64,000 nucleotides of DNA from Narthecium ossifragum. Its lineage: Eukaryota > Streptophyta > Magnoliopsida > Dioscoreales > Nartheciaceae. The notes under the pieces are model-generated. The model was not told the DNA's origin. It was given only the letters and a program-made list of their open reading frames with translations, and made no database searches. Made by a program: the position numbers and the translations under genes. The stretch is taken from assembly GCA_963920575.1 (NCBI GenBank), contig OY986968.1:2805001-2869000 (forward strand), written 5' to 3'. Shown here in pieces: positions 48,901-58,470 of this stretch (positions within the stretch are counted from its first letter, which is position 1; the number at the start of each line of letters is the position of its first letter).

Positions 48901-51060
48901 TAAGATCGATCCTTATCTACTGAAGGATCGATCTTCGTCGGGGCGCAGCCAGAACTCAAGAGGAGGATCGATCCTTTACCCTATAAGGATCGATCCTTTT
49001 GTGCCAGCCGAGCAAAATCAATGGTCCAGATCTAATCCGAGTGGGGGATGCTTGGAGGCTATAAATAGACCCCTTTTAGGGGATTTTGGGGATTCTTTTG
49101 GACAAGAAGAGGCTAAGGAAAGGGGCAACCCCCTTGGGCAAGGAAGAGAGCTCTCATCCAAGAGGGAGGAGATTGATGAAGAAGAGGAGGATCCATCTCT
49201 TCTCCATTGCTTCTCCATCGAAGATGAGTAGCTAATCTATTTACCTAGTGGAATACCATGATGTTTTAGGTTTTTATTTGTAGTTTTCTTTGGATTTGGA
49301 TTGTAATCCTTATGAGACAAGTTGTATGAATTTATTCTTCATTTGTTTATCTTTGTAGTTGGATTCTAATGTTGGATGAATGAATTCTTTGGTATGCATA
49401 AGTTAGAACCTTGTGCCCAATAGGTGTTTGTTGATATTCCCCAATGAGTAGGTTGTGCTAGAACCATGGCCACTTGTGTTGAAGGGAGTCTTGGCTCTAG
49501 GTTAGGGACTTGGTTGTGCTAGAACCACTCCAATCCACATCTAACCTAGCATCTATCCTATCTTTTGTAGTGTTTTGGATTCGAGATGCTAGAACCACCT
49601 CGATCCATTACCATATTCCATACAACCCGATTCCTTGCGACGAGATGATCCTAACCTGACCTCTCGTTGGCGACGATTGAAGCTAATCCCTCGATCGTCG
49701 ACTTTCTAGCATATACCTAGTGCGACGGATAGTCCTTATCCGGTTATTCGTTAGCGATGACCTTTGTTAGCCACAAGGTAGTCGATATTGTAGTGTCTCG
49801 ATAGGATTGCACATCTTGATTCATTAGAAAGCTATGATTGAGCCTAATCCGGATTGGGATTCCATAGGACCTCTCTCTATCCATTGAATCATTTACATGC
49901 TTTCTTAGTTTTCTTATCATAAAACCCAAAAACCATTTCTTTTAATATCCTTGTAGGAACACTTAGATTGAGCTTGGTAATTTAATTGTTTCCTTACGCA
50001 TTCCCTGTGGATTCGACTCGGACTCACCGCTAGCTACCCCCAAAGGTAGTTAGTTAGTAGTTTGATTATAAATTTCTACTTTTGATCGGGCGTGTTAAGC
50101 CGCGACACTTTTCACGTCCCATCAAAGATCATGGAAGTAAGCTCTAAGCCATAATTGGACGAGCCACAAAGGACCAAATCCCGTCAAACTACCCCCTTCT
50201 CTCAACTGCTCAAGGACGAGATACATTCCTCGATAAATGGCCGACAAAATAAAAGGAGTAAGAGAAAAAACTTGTTTGCCTGAGGAAAGGTCCCGAGCGA
50301 GTGGAATGTACCCCTTGACAGGTTTTTTGGCAGGAAGGCAAAGGACATATTTACATAACCAATAATAAATGAACGCTAGTCGTTCAAGAGAGTTTGGAGG
50401 TCCATCGCTCTCAGACAGCTTGGCATAGTAATTAATGAAAAGGCTATAGTTCTTATCGGCCTCAAAAACGATTTCTTTCTTGGGTACGTCCATATTGGCC
50501 GATACAGAAGTACCAAGTGGAGTTAAGCCAGTTAAGAGCGATATGTCCAATACAGTAATAGTGAGCGAACCAAAAGGGAAGACAAAATTGTTATATTCTG
50601 TCGACCAAAAGATAAGCGATGAAATAAGCAAATTAGAATCTTGAAGAGGAACCCTGGTGCTCAAGTCCAAGAAATCTAAGATACCCGCCTCAGAAAAAAT
50701 TGACCTAGTTTCAGAATGGCTAATCATCCTATTATACCATTTGACAAACGTGTCATCAACCAATGGCCATGAGATGATGGGGTTTTTTGAAGAAAGGGAA
50801 GAGAGATTTAGGGTTCCAGAAAAGGGCAAATCGACAGAAGTAGGAAAGGAATGTACAAGAAAAACTTCCTCGGCACCAAGGGAAGGAATACTCTCAGGAA
50901 CGAAGCAAGGACCCAAAATACATAACTGAGAGTTAGGATCACCTTCCCGGACCAAATAACCACTCCTGATGTCATCTGACTTCATGTTCTCATTGAAATC
51001 TCCCACAGCGGACATCACCTCCTTCTGCACAGCGTTGTCAACTTTGATCTCACGCACCAT
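45936..51060 (-). CDS. Antisense PMD and coiled-coil gene of the Tat element, split by a solo LTR
   Basis: On the - strand the segments are 51060-50125 and 48628-47980 (one exon, separated by a solo LTR), then 47912-47624, 47549-47297, 47229-47124, 47018-46723 and 46652-45936 (TAA). All five introns are GT-AG, phases agree, and the joined length is 3246 nt, 1081 residues, without a stop. The first exon carries an aminotransferase-like plant mobile domain: SGTLNLSSL, SEAGILDFLDLS, LDISLLTGLTPLG, FINYYAKL, LVQLWLRAYF and, past the LTR, NFAARQFGLKQSWPVPP. The second exon has two copies of a module with SDDE, KKKRGKRK-like basic and VVQPQPSSS parts. The last exon is a coiled coil of about 240 residues, rich in Glu, Lys and Gln. 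Function is unknown. Antisense extra ORFs and PMD domains are known from Ty3/gypsy elements. Its promoter would lie between 51060 and the 3' LTR. Confidence 0.8.
48634..50124. mobile_element. Solo LTR inside the antisense gene (5-bp TSD)
   Basis: The 1,491-bp insertion starts TGATGAGACGTGAAAAGT and ends ACTTTTCACGTCCCATCA, an 18-bp inverted repeat with one mismatch. It is flanked by AAGAT at 48629-48633 and 50125-50129. TATAAATAG at 49060-49068 gives + orientation. It shares several blocks with the solo LTR at 16941-18656. Taking it out with one TSD copy joins the two halves of the antisense gene's first exon in frame. It is younger than the host element, which is itself young. Confidence 0.92.
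48825..49005. repeat. GGATCGATCC palindrome cluster in the second solo LTR
   Basis: About six copies of AGGATCGATCCTT-type words, some with one changed base, lie just before the TATA box, the same place as in the sister LTR at 17105-17500. Flanking bases differ between the two LTRs (TGG..CCA there, AAGG..CCTT here). Confidence 0.85.
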
Positions 51061-51402
51061 GATGACGAACGAGTGTAGACGCCGGAGTTAAGAGGAAAAG
51101 AATAAAAAACCGCCGCGCAAGTAGGTGAAGAGCAATAAAACCCTAGGAGACTTGAAGAAGAAGACAGGCGAAGAAAGTTCTTTTCTGGCTGAAGGAAAGA
51201 ATTTAAATAAAGGGTTTTTTGTCATTACTTGCCAGAAGGTTTAAATGCCGGATCCCAAAAGATTTGGATAGAGAAAAGAAACGGCGCAACGGTTCATTTT
51301 CCTAAACATCCGCCATGATTAAATTTGAAAACCTAGGCAAAGCGGTCAAATCCCGGATGATGCGGTCACCTCGTCATCAAAGTGTCTCCTCGATTACCGC
51401 AT

Positions 51403-51413
51403 GGGGGGCAAAA
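51403..51413 (+). promoter_or_regulatory. Polypurine tract
   Basis: GGGGGGCAAAA directly precedes the TG of the 3' LTR, the usual primer site for plus-strand synthesis. A single C interrupts the purines. Confidence 0.75.
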
Positions 51414-52887
51414 TGTTAGCCAAAATAATGGCTAAATCATAAATGACGGACACGTAAGCAAAAGGCAATCATTAAATGGACGATAACTACATAATCTTAT
51501 CGACCAGATGAAACCTATCGACCAAATGAACGATAGAATCTATCGACCAAATGGACGATAAAATATCGACCAAATGAAACGATGGAATCTATCGACCAAA
51601 ATGGACGATAGAATTTTAACCAAATGGACGATATCGTCCATATGGCACCGTCATTTAAAGGATTATGGACGATCATCGCCCAAAAGTCATAATTGGACAT
51701 GTTACTCAATTTTATCGTCCAAAAGCAATTAACACGTGTGTCAAATATGGTTAAAAAACACATGCAGGTATGACGTGGACAAGAAACGATAAGTAAGCCA
51801 GCATAATCATGACGTATGCAATGAACGAGAATCAACCACGTGTACTCTCCAAACCAGACACGAACGTGGGAGAAGCTGTTACGGAGCAGTTCGCACACGA
51901 TCTCCTCCTTCCACGCCATCAACCCTCAAGGCGGGAGCAGTTATTCAGTTCCTTAGTATAAATAGCTTCTTTTCTCCACTGTAAACCCCCCCGACAATCT
52001 GTAACCTGCTCATAAGCATGGCTTTCGTTTCTTTTGTACCTGTAAGTTGATTAATAAAGCTTTCAGTTTGATTAATGGCGTCTCTTATTGCTTTCTTAGT
52101 ATAATTTCGATAATGTAGTCGTTTTAATCGTTTTCTCCTCTTTTCTTTCTGTTTTGTAGTTTTAGATTAATGGATTTGTTTCCGTTTATGTTTTCTGTCC
52201 GTTTCTTTTCCATAGTTCAACTAAGTTAAATTAGTTATAAGTAAGATTAAATTAGTCTTTTAATTACTGTTTTCGTTATTCATGATCATAGGAGTATTTT
52301 AAGATTAATTTTAGGTTTAATTAGTCCTTTTATTGCTTTTCTTACAGTTTTCTTTACTGTTTTCCATTAGAGTAAGTTATTGCTTTCTTAGATTAAGTTA
52401 ATCCATAGATTTAAATGCATTTCTTAGATTCAGTAATTTAAGTTGATCTTTATGCTTTATTTAATTTCGTAGTTTTAGATAACTTGAAGTTTTTCATAGG
52501 AGTATTTTAAGATTAATTTTAGGTTTAATTAGTCCTTTTATTGCTTTTCTTACAGTTTTCTTTACTGTTTTCCATTAGAGTAAGTTATTGCTTTCTTAGA
52601 TTAAGTTAATCCATAGATTTAAATGCATTTCTTAGATTCAGTAATTTAAGTTGATCTTTATGCTTTATTTAATTTCGTAGTTTTAGATAACTTGAAGTTT
52701 TTCTTAAGTTAATCTTGATAATTAGATTATTTAATTAGGTCTAATCTAGATTTCCATATTACTTGACATCTCTGGTTCATTAATTTGAAAGAGTAGAACT
52801 AAACTGCAATCGTTTGATACTTAAGTGTGGAATAGGATTTTGACTTTGACTATTTGTCCGGTCAACGGTCGGATTTCCTCTCTAACA
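51414..52887 (+). repeat. 3' LTR of the Tat element, with a 208-bp duplication
   Basis: The 1,474-bp LTR matches the 5' LTR almost base for base but is 208 bp longer, through a tandem duplication of 52286-52493 as 52494-52701. About eight substitutions were counted. It ends CTCTCTAACA, followed by the CAAAT duplication. Confidence 0.95.
52286..52701. repeat. Tandem duplication, 2 x 208 bp
   Basis: Both units start TCATAGGAGTATTTTAAGAT and appear identical by eye. The 5' LTR has one unit, so the duplication arose in or after the insertion of this copy. Confidence 0.9.
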
Positions 52888-52972
52888 CAAATCCTAGTGG
52901 GTCCTGCCCTAAAAGGATTGCCAGTTTTTTTTTAAATTGTTTAATTGAGAGATAGACCAGATATCTCACTTA

Positions 52973-53203
52973 GGGCCTGTTTGGTGTGGGAATAAACTTA
53001 TAAACCTCCTTATTCCCATACTTATTCTCAAACACCTTTTCTTATTTCAAATAATCATTACTCATTTATTTTCATTTCACCTACCACTATCATTCTACTT
53101 TTTCTTATTTCAAATAATCATTACTATTTTATTTATATTTTTAAAAAAATCTCTTATTTTTATTTTTTCTAATCCCGTACCATGTCAAAAGTTAACCAAG
53201 CCA
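52973..53203. mobile_element. Possible degenerate MITE
   Basis: The start GGGCCTGTTTGGTGTGGGAA resembles the MITE ends at 716 and 8957, and a TTA precedes it (52970-52972). The proposed right end (AATCCCGTACC, then AACCAAGCC) pairs only partly. The rest of 52893-53830 is AT-rich spacer in which I see no gene. Confidence 0.3.
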
Positions 53204-54735
53204 CCCCGTGACGTGAAAGTCATCGGCTGGTTTGGCATGTCACGGCTTATGTAATCCTATATATAAAAAGGCGTTATTATTATAAAAACCCTCAAAAGTA
53301 CTAAATATCATAAAACTCTTTAAAAATTAGTCAATTTTTGAGACCCCTGAAAACACCGGGTCATTTTATATATCTCTTCTGTCTAATTAATAGACTTAAT
53401 TGTGGTAAAAAATAAAAATACATGATTAAGCTGTAATCGAGTGATATGTCACTGGGCGTTAGGACACTATACCCATCATTGCTAGGGATTGCTTGGTTAT
53501 TTTGCCTATATATTTACATTAACTCTAAATGGGTTTTTTTTTTAAATGACCCTATCTTTAAGGGTTCTATGGCATGGTCGGAAATTTAGGTGGTTTTGTA
53601 ATTTTATTGGCGTGCATGCATAATAGTTTTCCAAGTCTACAAAAAATATCCTAGCAGTGCCTCGTTTTTTTTTTTGGTTTCTAATTTTTTTGCATTTGTA
53701 TTTGTTAAGCCCAACAGTCCGAAAAGGACTTTTTTTTCTTCAGACGAGCTAAATGGCTAGGTGAGTATAAAATCCCCTTACCAAAAACAAAAATCCAGGA
53801 AGGTGAGTAGGGGATCGCGTTTCCACTTAAAATTATATGAACTTACACAATAAAGAGAAGGCTCTCTGGTGGACGGCCCATGTCCCTCGTCCACCATAGT
53901 AAAGTGTCTTGGCCCTTGTCAATTTAGCCAATCTATCCGCAAGCTTGTTTGAGTCTATGGGAACATGGTAAAACAAAACATCCTCCATCTGAGTGGATAC
54001 CTTGCATATCTTTTGGAGATGTGCTTTGATGTGAGTTGCCCGTCGCATACGCCCATTGACCATGTCGATGACATCCTTTGACTTTGACTAAACGACAAGT
54101 GTGCGGACTCCTCCGCCTCAAGCTCTCTCTATGCTAAGGGCACGTTTGTTTCATTGGAATGGACTGGAATGAAATGCTGGAATGGAAATGAATTCCATTG
54201 GAATGGAATGGAATTACATTGTTTCTGTTTGTTTGCTGCTGGAATGAACGCAGAATTTTGTAAAATCTGACATTTTTGTTGTTTGTTTGGCGTTGGAATG
54301 GAAACTGTATCATGTGAATTTGGCATTTTTGCTGTTTGTTTGACAATGGAATGGTGGTTATGGTCACCCCAGAATCACAGTGGTGAGATTACCACCCCTT
54401 TTATTTCTATATGTTTATAATCATTTTATTTTTATATGTATATATATTTGTGAAATTACATATTTTATCCATTTTTTATGTTTTTTTAGATGGTGAAAAC
54501 ATTGTAAATAGGCACTGGTCTAGAAAAATTTTGATGAGCAATCTTGTGATGTATGTAATTTTTTTTATTGATAAACAGCTGCATATGATTATAGATACCA
54601 AAAATTGTAAGATAATGAAAATTTGAGCAAATTGAGACAAAATGATACACAACTCCCGGGTATAATAGCAAAACCTTTATTTATAATAGTCTATGATTTC
54701 TTACAACAATCACATAATATGTCAAATTTACATGT

Positions 54736-55109
54736 TTACATACATGAATGAAAAAAAAAAATACAACTCAGATTGACATCTGCAATTTGGTCACCAACGT
54801 ATCGTATAGCGCCTACGAGCTCTTCACGATACTGATCCCCCCTGTCCTGCTTCTTGCTAGTAGATGCAATAGGCATACGTGAGGAACTCTCCGCCGTCGT
54901 GCTCATAGGGGTCGTTGGTGTTGCGGGGGTCGCAGGGATAGTCGGCGCAACGGTGGTAGCCATATCAGGGGTATCACCACCATATCAGGGGTATCCCCAT
55001 CGACACCGGAGGAGGGATGTGAGGGGTAGGAGACATCATCCTCTAAGTTGACGGTCTCGTCAGGGACGAACTCATCACAAGCAGCCGTGGCATCATCCCC
55101 GGTGGCCAT
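54736..55109 (-). pseudogene. Possible PIF/Harbinger ORF1 C-terminal remnant
   Basis: Two overlapping - strand frames encode an acidic stretch (CDEFVPDETVNLEDDVSYP), then a Thr/Pro-rich linker, a KKQDRG block and REELVGAIRYVGDQIADV. This resembles in style the C-terminal half of the SANT-like transposon protein, compare 6788-6270, but no diagnostic domain is left. It could be something else. Confidence 0.35.
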
Positions 55110-55225
55110 TTATAGTTGCAGCATATATATCAATTAAAATGAACAATGCCATTGCAGTCAAAATGAACAATAACATACATATCATTGCAGTTAACATTAA
55201 AAACATGAACATTGCATACATATCT

Positions 55226-57647
55226 TGTGAGGGCCCGTCCCTCTGACCTGGCTCGACCGCGTGGCTCGAGAGCCAGTTTCCTGTTGGTTTGGTTCCGCGT
55301 CGGGCACGATCGGGCGATCGTGTGGCGGTTTGGACCCCGGGGGCATTTTGGTAAATATGCCCTCTGGTGGTCGGTTTCACACTCGCGTTGCACCCACGGC
55401 CTTGGATTGATGTATGTGTTTGATTAGAATCTCTAGGGTGCGTCCGATCGGAAGATCGGAGCTCGATCGGGAAAGATCGAATTGGACGGCTGAGATAGAT
55501 CTGGATTTTTCTATATAAGCCATGTCCCTTTCCTCTCTTTCCTTCTCTTCTTCTCATGTCGTTTTCTCCTTTCTCTCTCTCCTTCGGCTGAGCTAGGGTT
55601 TGGAGACTTGGACTTCGGAGAGCGGATCTTGGCGGCTTGATCAGTTGGACGCGTGGAAGAGCTGCCCTACTTGCTCAAGTAGGTGTTTCTACCTCGATCC
55701 TTGGATCGGGTTCTCCTAGGATAGGATTTTTGCTCTTTTGCTGTATGAAAACATGTTAGAATGCTATTTAACTCCTTGTGCATGTAGTGTGATGGATTTG
55801 AAGTATTCCTATCTCTCTTTTTCCGTATTCTAACGGTTGGTTTCCGTATTATTGCCGTTTTATCGGTTTTCGTCCATTTGGACCTAGATAGGAGATTTAA
55901 CCGTCAAAAATTGGATTTCTTCATTCCATTAGCTTCCCCATTGTTAAATACAATTGCTTGCAAAATTTCATCTTATTCCAACTCGATTTGATCCTTGAAA
56001 TCCAAATAAATGGATTTTCGGCACTGTTCTGATGAACTGTGTCTAAGGCTCGACGGTCGATCGGTGCATCGACCGTCAAGTGTTGTTTTACCCTTTCTGG
56101 GCCTGGCGGTCGACCGTTGGATCGACCGTCGTATCGACCGTCGGGCTCTGTCGGGATTTTGGTCTCCCACGGTCGATGGATCGATCGACCGTGGGTTTTC
56201 TCTCTTTTTCATCCCGCCTCACGGTTGACCGTCGGATCGACCGTCGCATCGTCCGTGAGGCTCTGTCTCGTTTTGGGCTCTCCACGGTCGATGGGCCGAT
56301 CGACCGTCGCCCATGTGGTTTTCCTCGTTTTGGCGTCACGGTCGATCGCCGGATCGACCGTGACATCGTCCGTGGTCTCACGGTCGATCTCCGGAGATCG
56401 ACCGTGACCCCTTGGACTTGGTTTTCTGGCTTTTCTTGGATGGATTTGATTTGTGATTAATATCTAAACATGTTGGGAAGTGTGTATGTGGATTTCATGA
56501 AGTTTTCACGGGATTTCCATTGAGATTAAGGTTTGGATTGTATATTGATTCCCTTGAATAAATCGATGTGTGGCTTGCCTTTAAATACATGTTTAGATGT
56601 TGTTAAGTGCTTATGGTGTGCTTAGCCATTAGCTAACTATGAGTGCTAGCTAATGAGAAATTGTGGAACCTTAGCTCTTGCCGGCGAGTGCCGAGGGCTA
56701 TGGTATATCTGTTGGACTTGTAAATGATGATGTGGCATGTAAAGACATCTAGGATAGATGTTTGCCTAAGATCATGCATTGTGTGCATTAGAGGCATTTG
56801 AGGTTAGGCGGGCGATGGTTTGGGTCGCCGATCCGAGGCTCTCGGGTAGCTCGGATCTAGCCTTAGGACCGTGGCTGGGTAGTCAGGTTTAGGGTATGAA
56901 TGTTTGATCTGAATCTCTTGTCATTGAGGATTTGCGATAGTTGACTTGATCAGTGTTCGAGGTTTAGAGGTCGTGTTGTCTTCCAAGGCCAAGTGCTAAG
57001 GATGGGTGTCGACGTCCCTGACTTGGTCCCCAGGCAGTGGTTTCCTGCTGGGTAGAGGTGATCCTACTGGTTCTTGTCCTTCTCCTTCCAGCGTGTTGGT
57101 TGATGTTCCCAGCGTGGTCAGTTGAGAAGAGTAGGATCCCTTGGGGAGTCGACAGAGTTGTGGGACCCGTGGCATCCGTTAGACTTGAGCTGGGAGACAA
57201 CACTGTTGTTGTTTTCCTCCCTTCTGTGTGCCGTAGAGTAGAACCCTACTGAGCTTATCGCTCACTCCTACCCGGGCTGCATTTGCAGGTGCAGGCGGCA
57301 GTTCTTCGTCTGTGGAGCCGGCGGGATCGGCCTTTGGCGGCGCGAGCACATCCGGAGGTGCTTGAGGTTGCTGGAGGATTACATGTTGTACATTTTGATA
57401 TATATATATATGTTGTAAACTTTTGAGGATTTTGGAATCCTGTATTATATCTTTACCTTGGAAGTATTAGAATGGAATTTTGTAATTGTACAACTTGATG
57501 TTATATGAATTGAATCTGTTTCGCCTCTGGAATACAATTGTTTAATTTATCCGTCTTTTCCGCTTTGTGTCGTGCCGATTGAAGATGAATAGTGATAGGA
57601 ACCCTCACGCCCCGTCCTGGATGGGTTTTCTGGGTCGGGGTGTGACA
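55226..57647 (+). mobile_element. Solo LTR of a second family, 2.4 kb, TATCT TSD
   Basis: It starts TGTGAGGGCCCGTCC and ends CGGGGTGTGACA, with TATCT at 55221-55225 and 57648-57652. TATATAA at 55512-55518 followed by CT-rich sequence gives + orientation. The end words resemble large chromovirus (Tekay/del-type) LTRs, although no internal domain exists to test this. It is nested in the 4.8-kb DNA transposon. Confidence 0.82.
56045..56410. repeat. Array of GGTCGATCGACCGT-type palindromes
   Basis: Five to six units of about 60-70 bp each carry two or three copies of ATCGACCGT or its complement ACGGTCGAT, with CTCTGTCGGGATTTTGG-like linkers. Frames open across it on both strands only because of the repeat. 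Confidence 0.85.
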
Positions 57648-57699
57648 TATCTATTGACATTGAAGGAATGAACAATAGCAATTCAAATGTATACATTGC

Positions 57700-57775
57700 G
57701 TACATATCAGTTAAATGAACAATATCATTGCAGTTAAATGAACAATATCATTGCAGTTAAATGAACAACAGGGGA
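57700..57775. repeat. 23-bp tandem repeat AGTTAAATGAACAATATCAT
   Basis: About three units of AGTTAAATGAACAATATCATTGC follow one another. Related ATGAACAAT words lie on the other side of the solo LTR (55138-55200), so the repeat region belongs to the DNA transposon and predates the LTR. Confidence 0.75.
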
Positions 57776-58280
57776 TCAGCTAGATCAGCTACATCATTTA
57801 TAGTTGTAGCAAGCATAGGGGGATCAGCTTCTATCATTTACATCATAAATGAGTGCAGCAGTAGCAAGGAGCAGCAGAAAATCAGCAGAAACATAACAAG
57901 TTATGCATAGCAAGGAGCACCAAAAAACATAACAAGTCTTGCATAGCAATGAGCAGCAGAAAACCAGCAAAATGAATGCAGAAAATCAGCAGCAAGGAGC
58001 TAGATCTCATCGAACAGCTTAATCTCATGCAAGCAACCAACCATTGTAGAAAAAATAACAAACCAACCAACAGGGGATCAATACCAAAAACGAAGCAAAC
58101 CAACCAAAGCCAAAAAATCGAAGCCAAAAACCACAAAAAAAACATAAAACAGGGGATCATATCAGTTGAAAATACGAAGCAAAATATGAACAATGAAGCA
58201 TAAAATAGGGATCAGTTGTGGAGAGAGGGGGGATCAGTTGTAGGAGCCCTTGAAGAAGATTCACCGGTTGTGGATCCGAG

Positions 58281-58470
58281 ATCTGGGAAGCACCTCACAG
58301 CCGTAACCCCAAACCGTGACCTAGATTTGAAGATCCAAGCTTAATTTGGGAAGCACCTCACAGTAGTAAACCCAAGGCCGTGACCTAGATCCGTTGATCC
58401 GAGGTTTGGGAAGCACCTCACGGCCGTCAACCCAAGCCGTCACTTTAGATCTGAAGATCCAAGAGGAGAT
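58281..58470. repeat. Three tandem ~60-bp units with GGGAAGCACCTCAC
   Basis: GGGAAGCACCTCAC starts at 58285, 58348 and 58408, each followed by a CCGT..CCC..CCGTGACCTAGAT-like part and GATCCAAG. It lies inside the DNA transposon, near its right end. Confidence 0.8.

Larger units (their letters stand above)
35087..52887 (+). mobile_element. Ty3/gypsy LTR retrotransposon, Tat type, with antisense gene
   Basis: A 17.8-kb element is flanked by CAAAT at 35082-35086 and 52888-52892. Its layout is 5' LTR, primer-binding region, long leader, gag-protease, pol (RT, RNase H, a second archaeal-type RNase H, integrase), antisense accessory gene, polypurine tract and 3' LTR. The second RNase H is the mark of the Tat lineage. 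The LTRs differ by about eight substitutions that I could count over 1,266 bp plus one 208-bp duplication, so the insertion is young. Gag and pol together carry three stop codons. A 1.5-kb solo LTR is nested inside the antisense gene. Confidence 0.95.

Noticed and set aside
56039..56460. Overlapping Arg/Ser-rich frames on both strands
   Set aside because: Caused by the GATCGACCGT repeat array.
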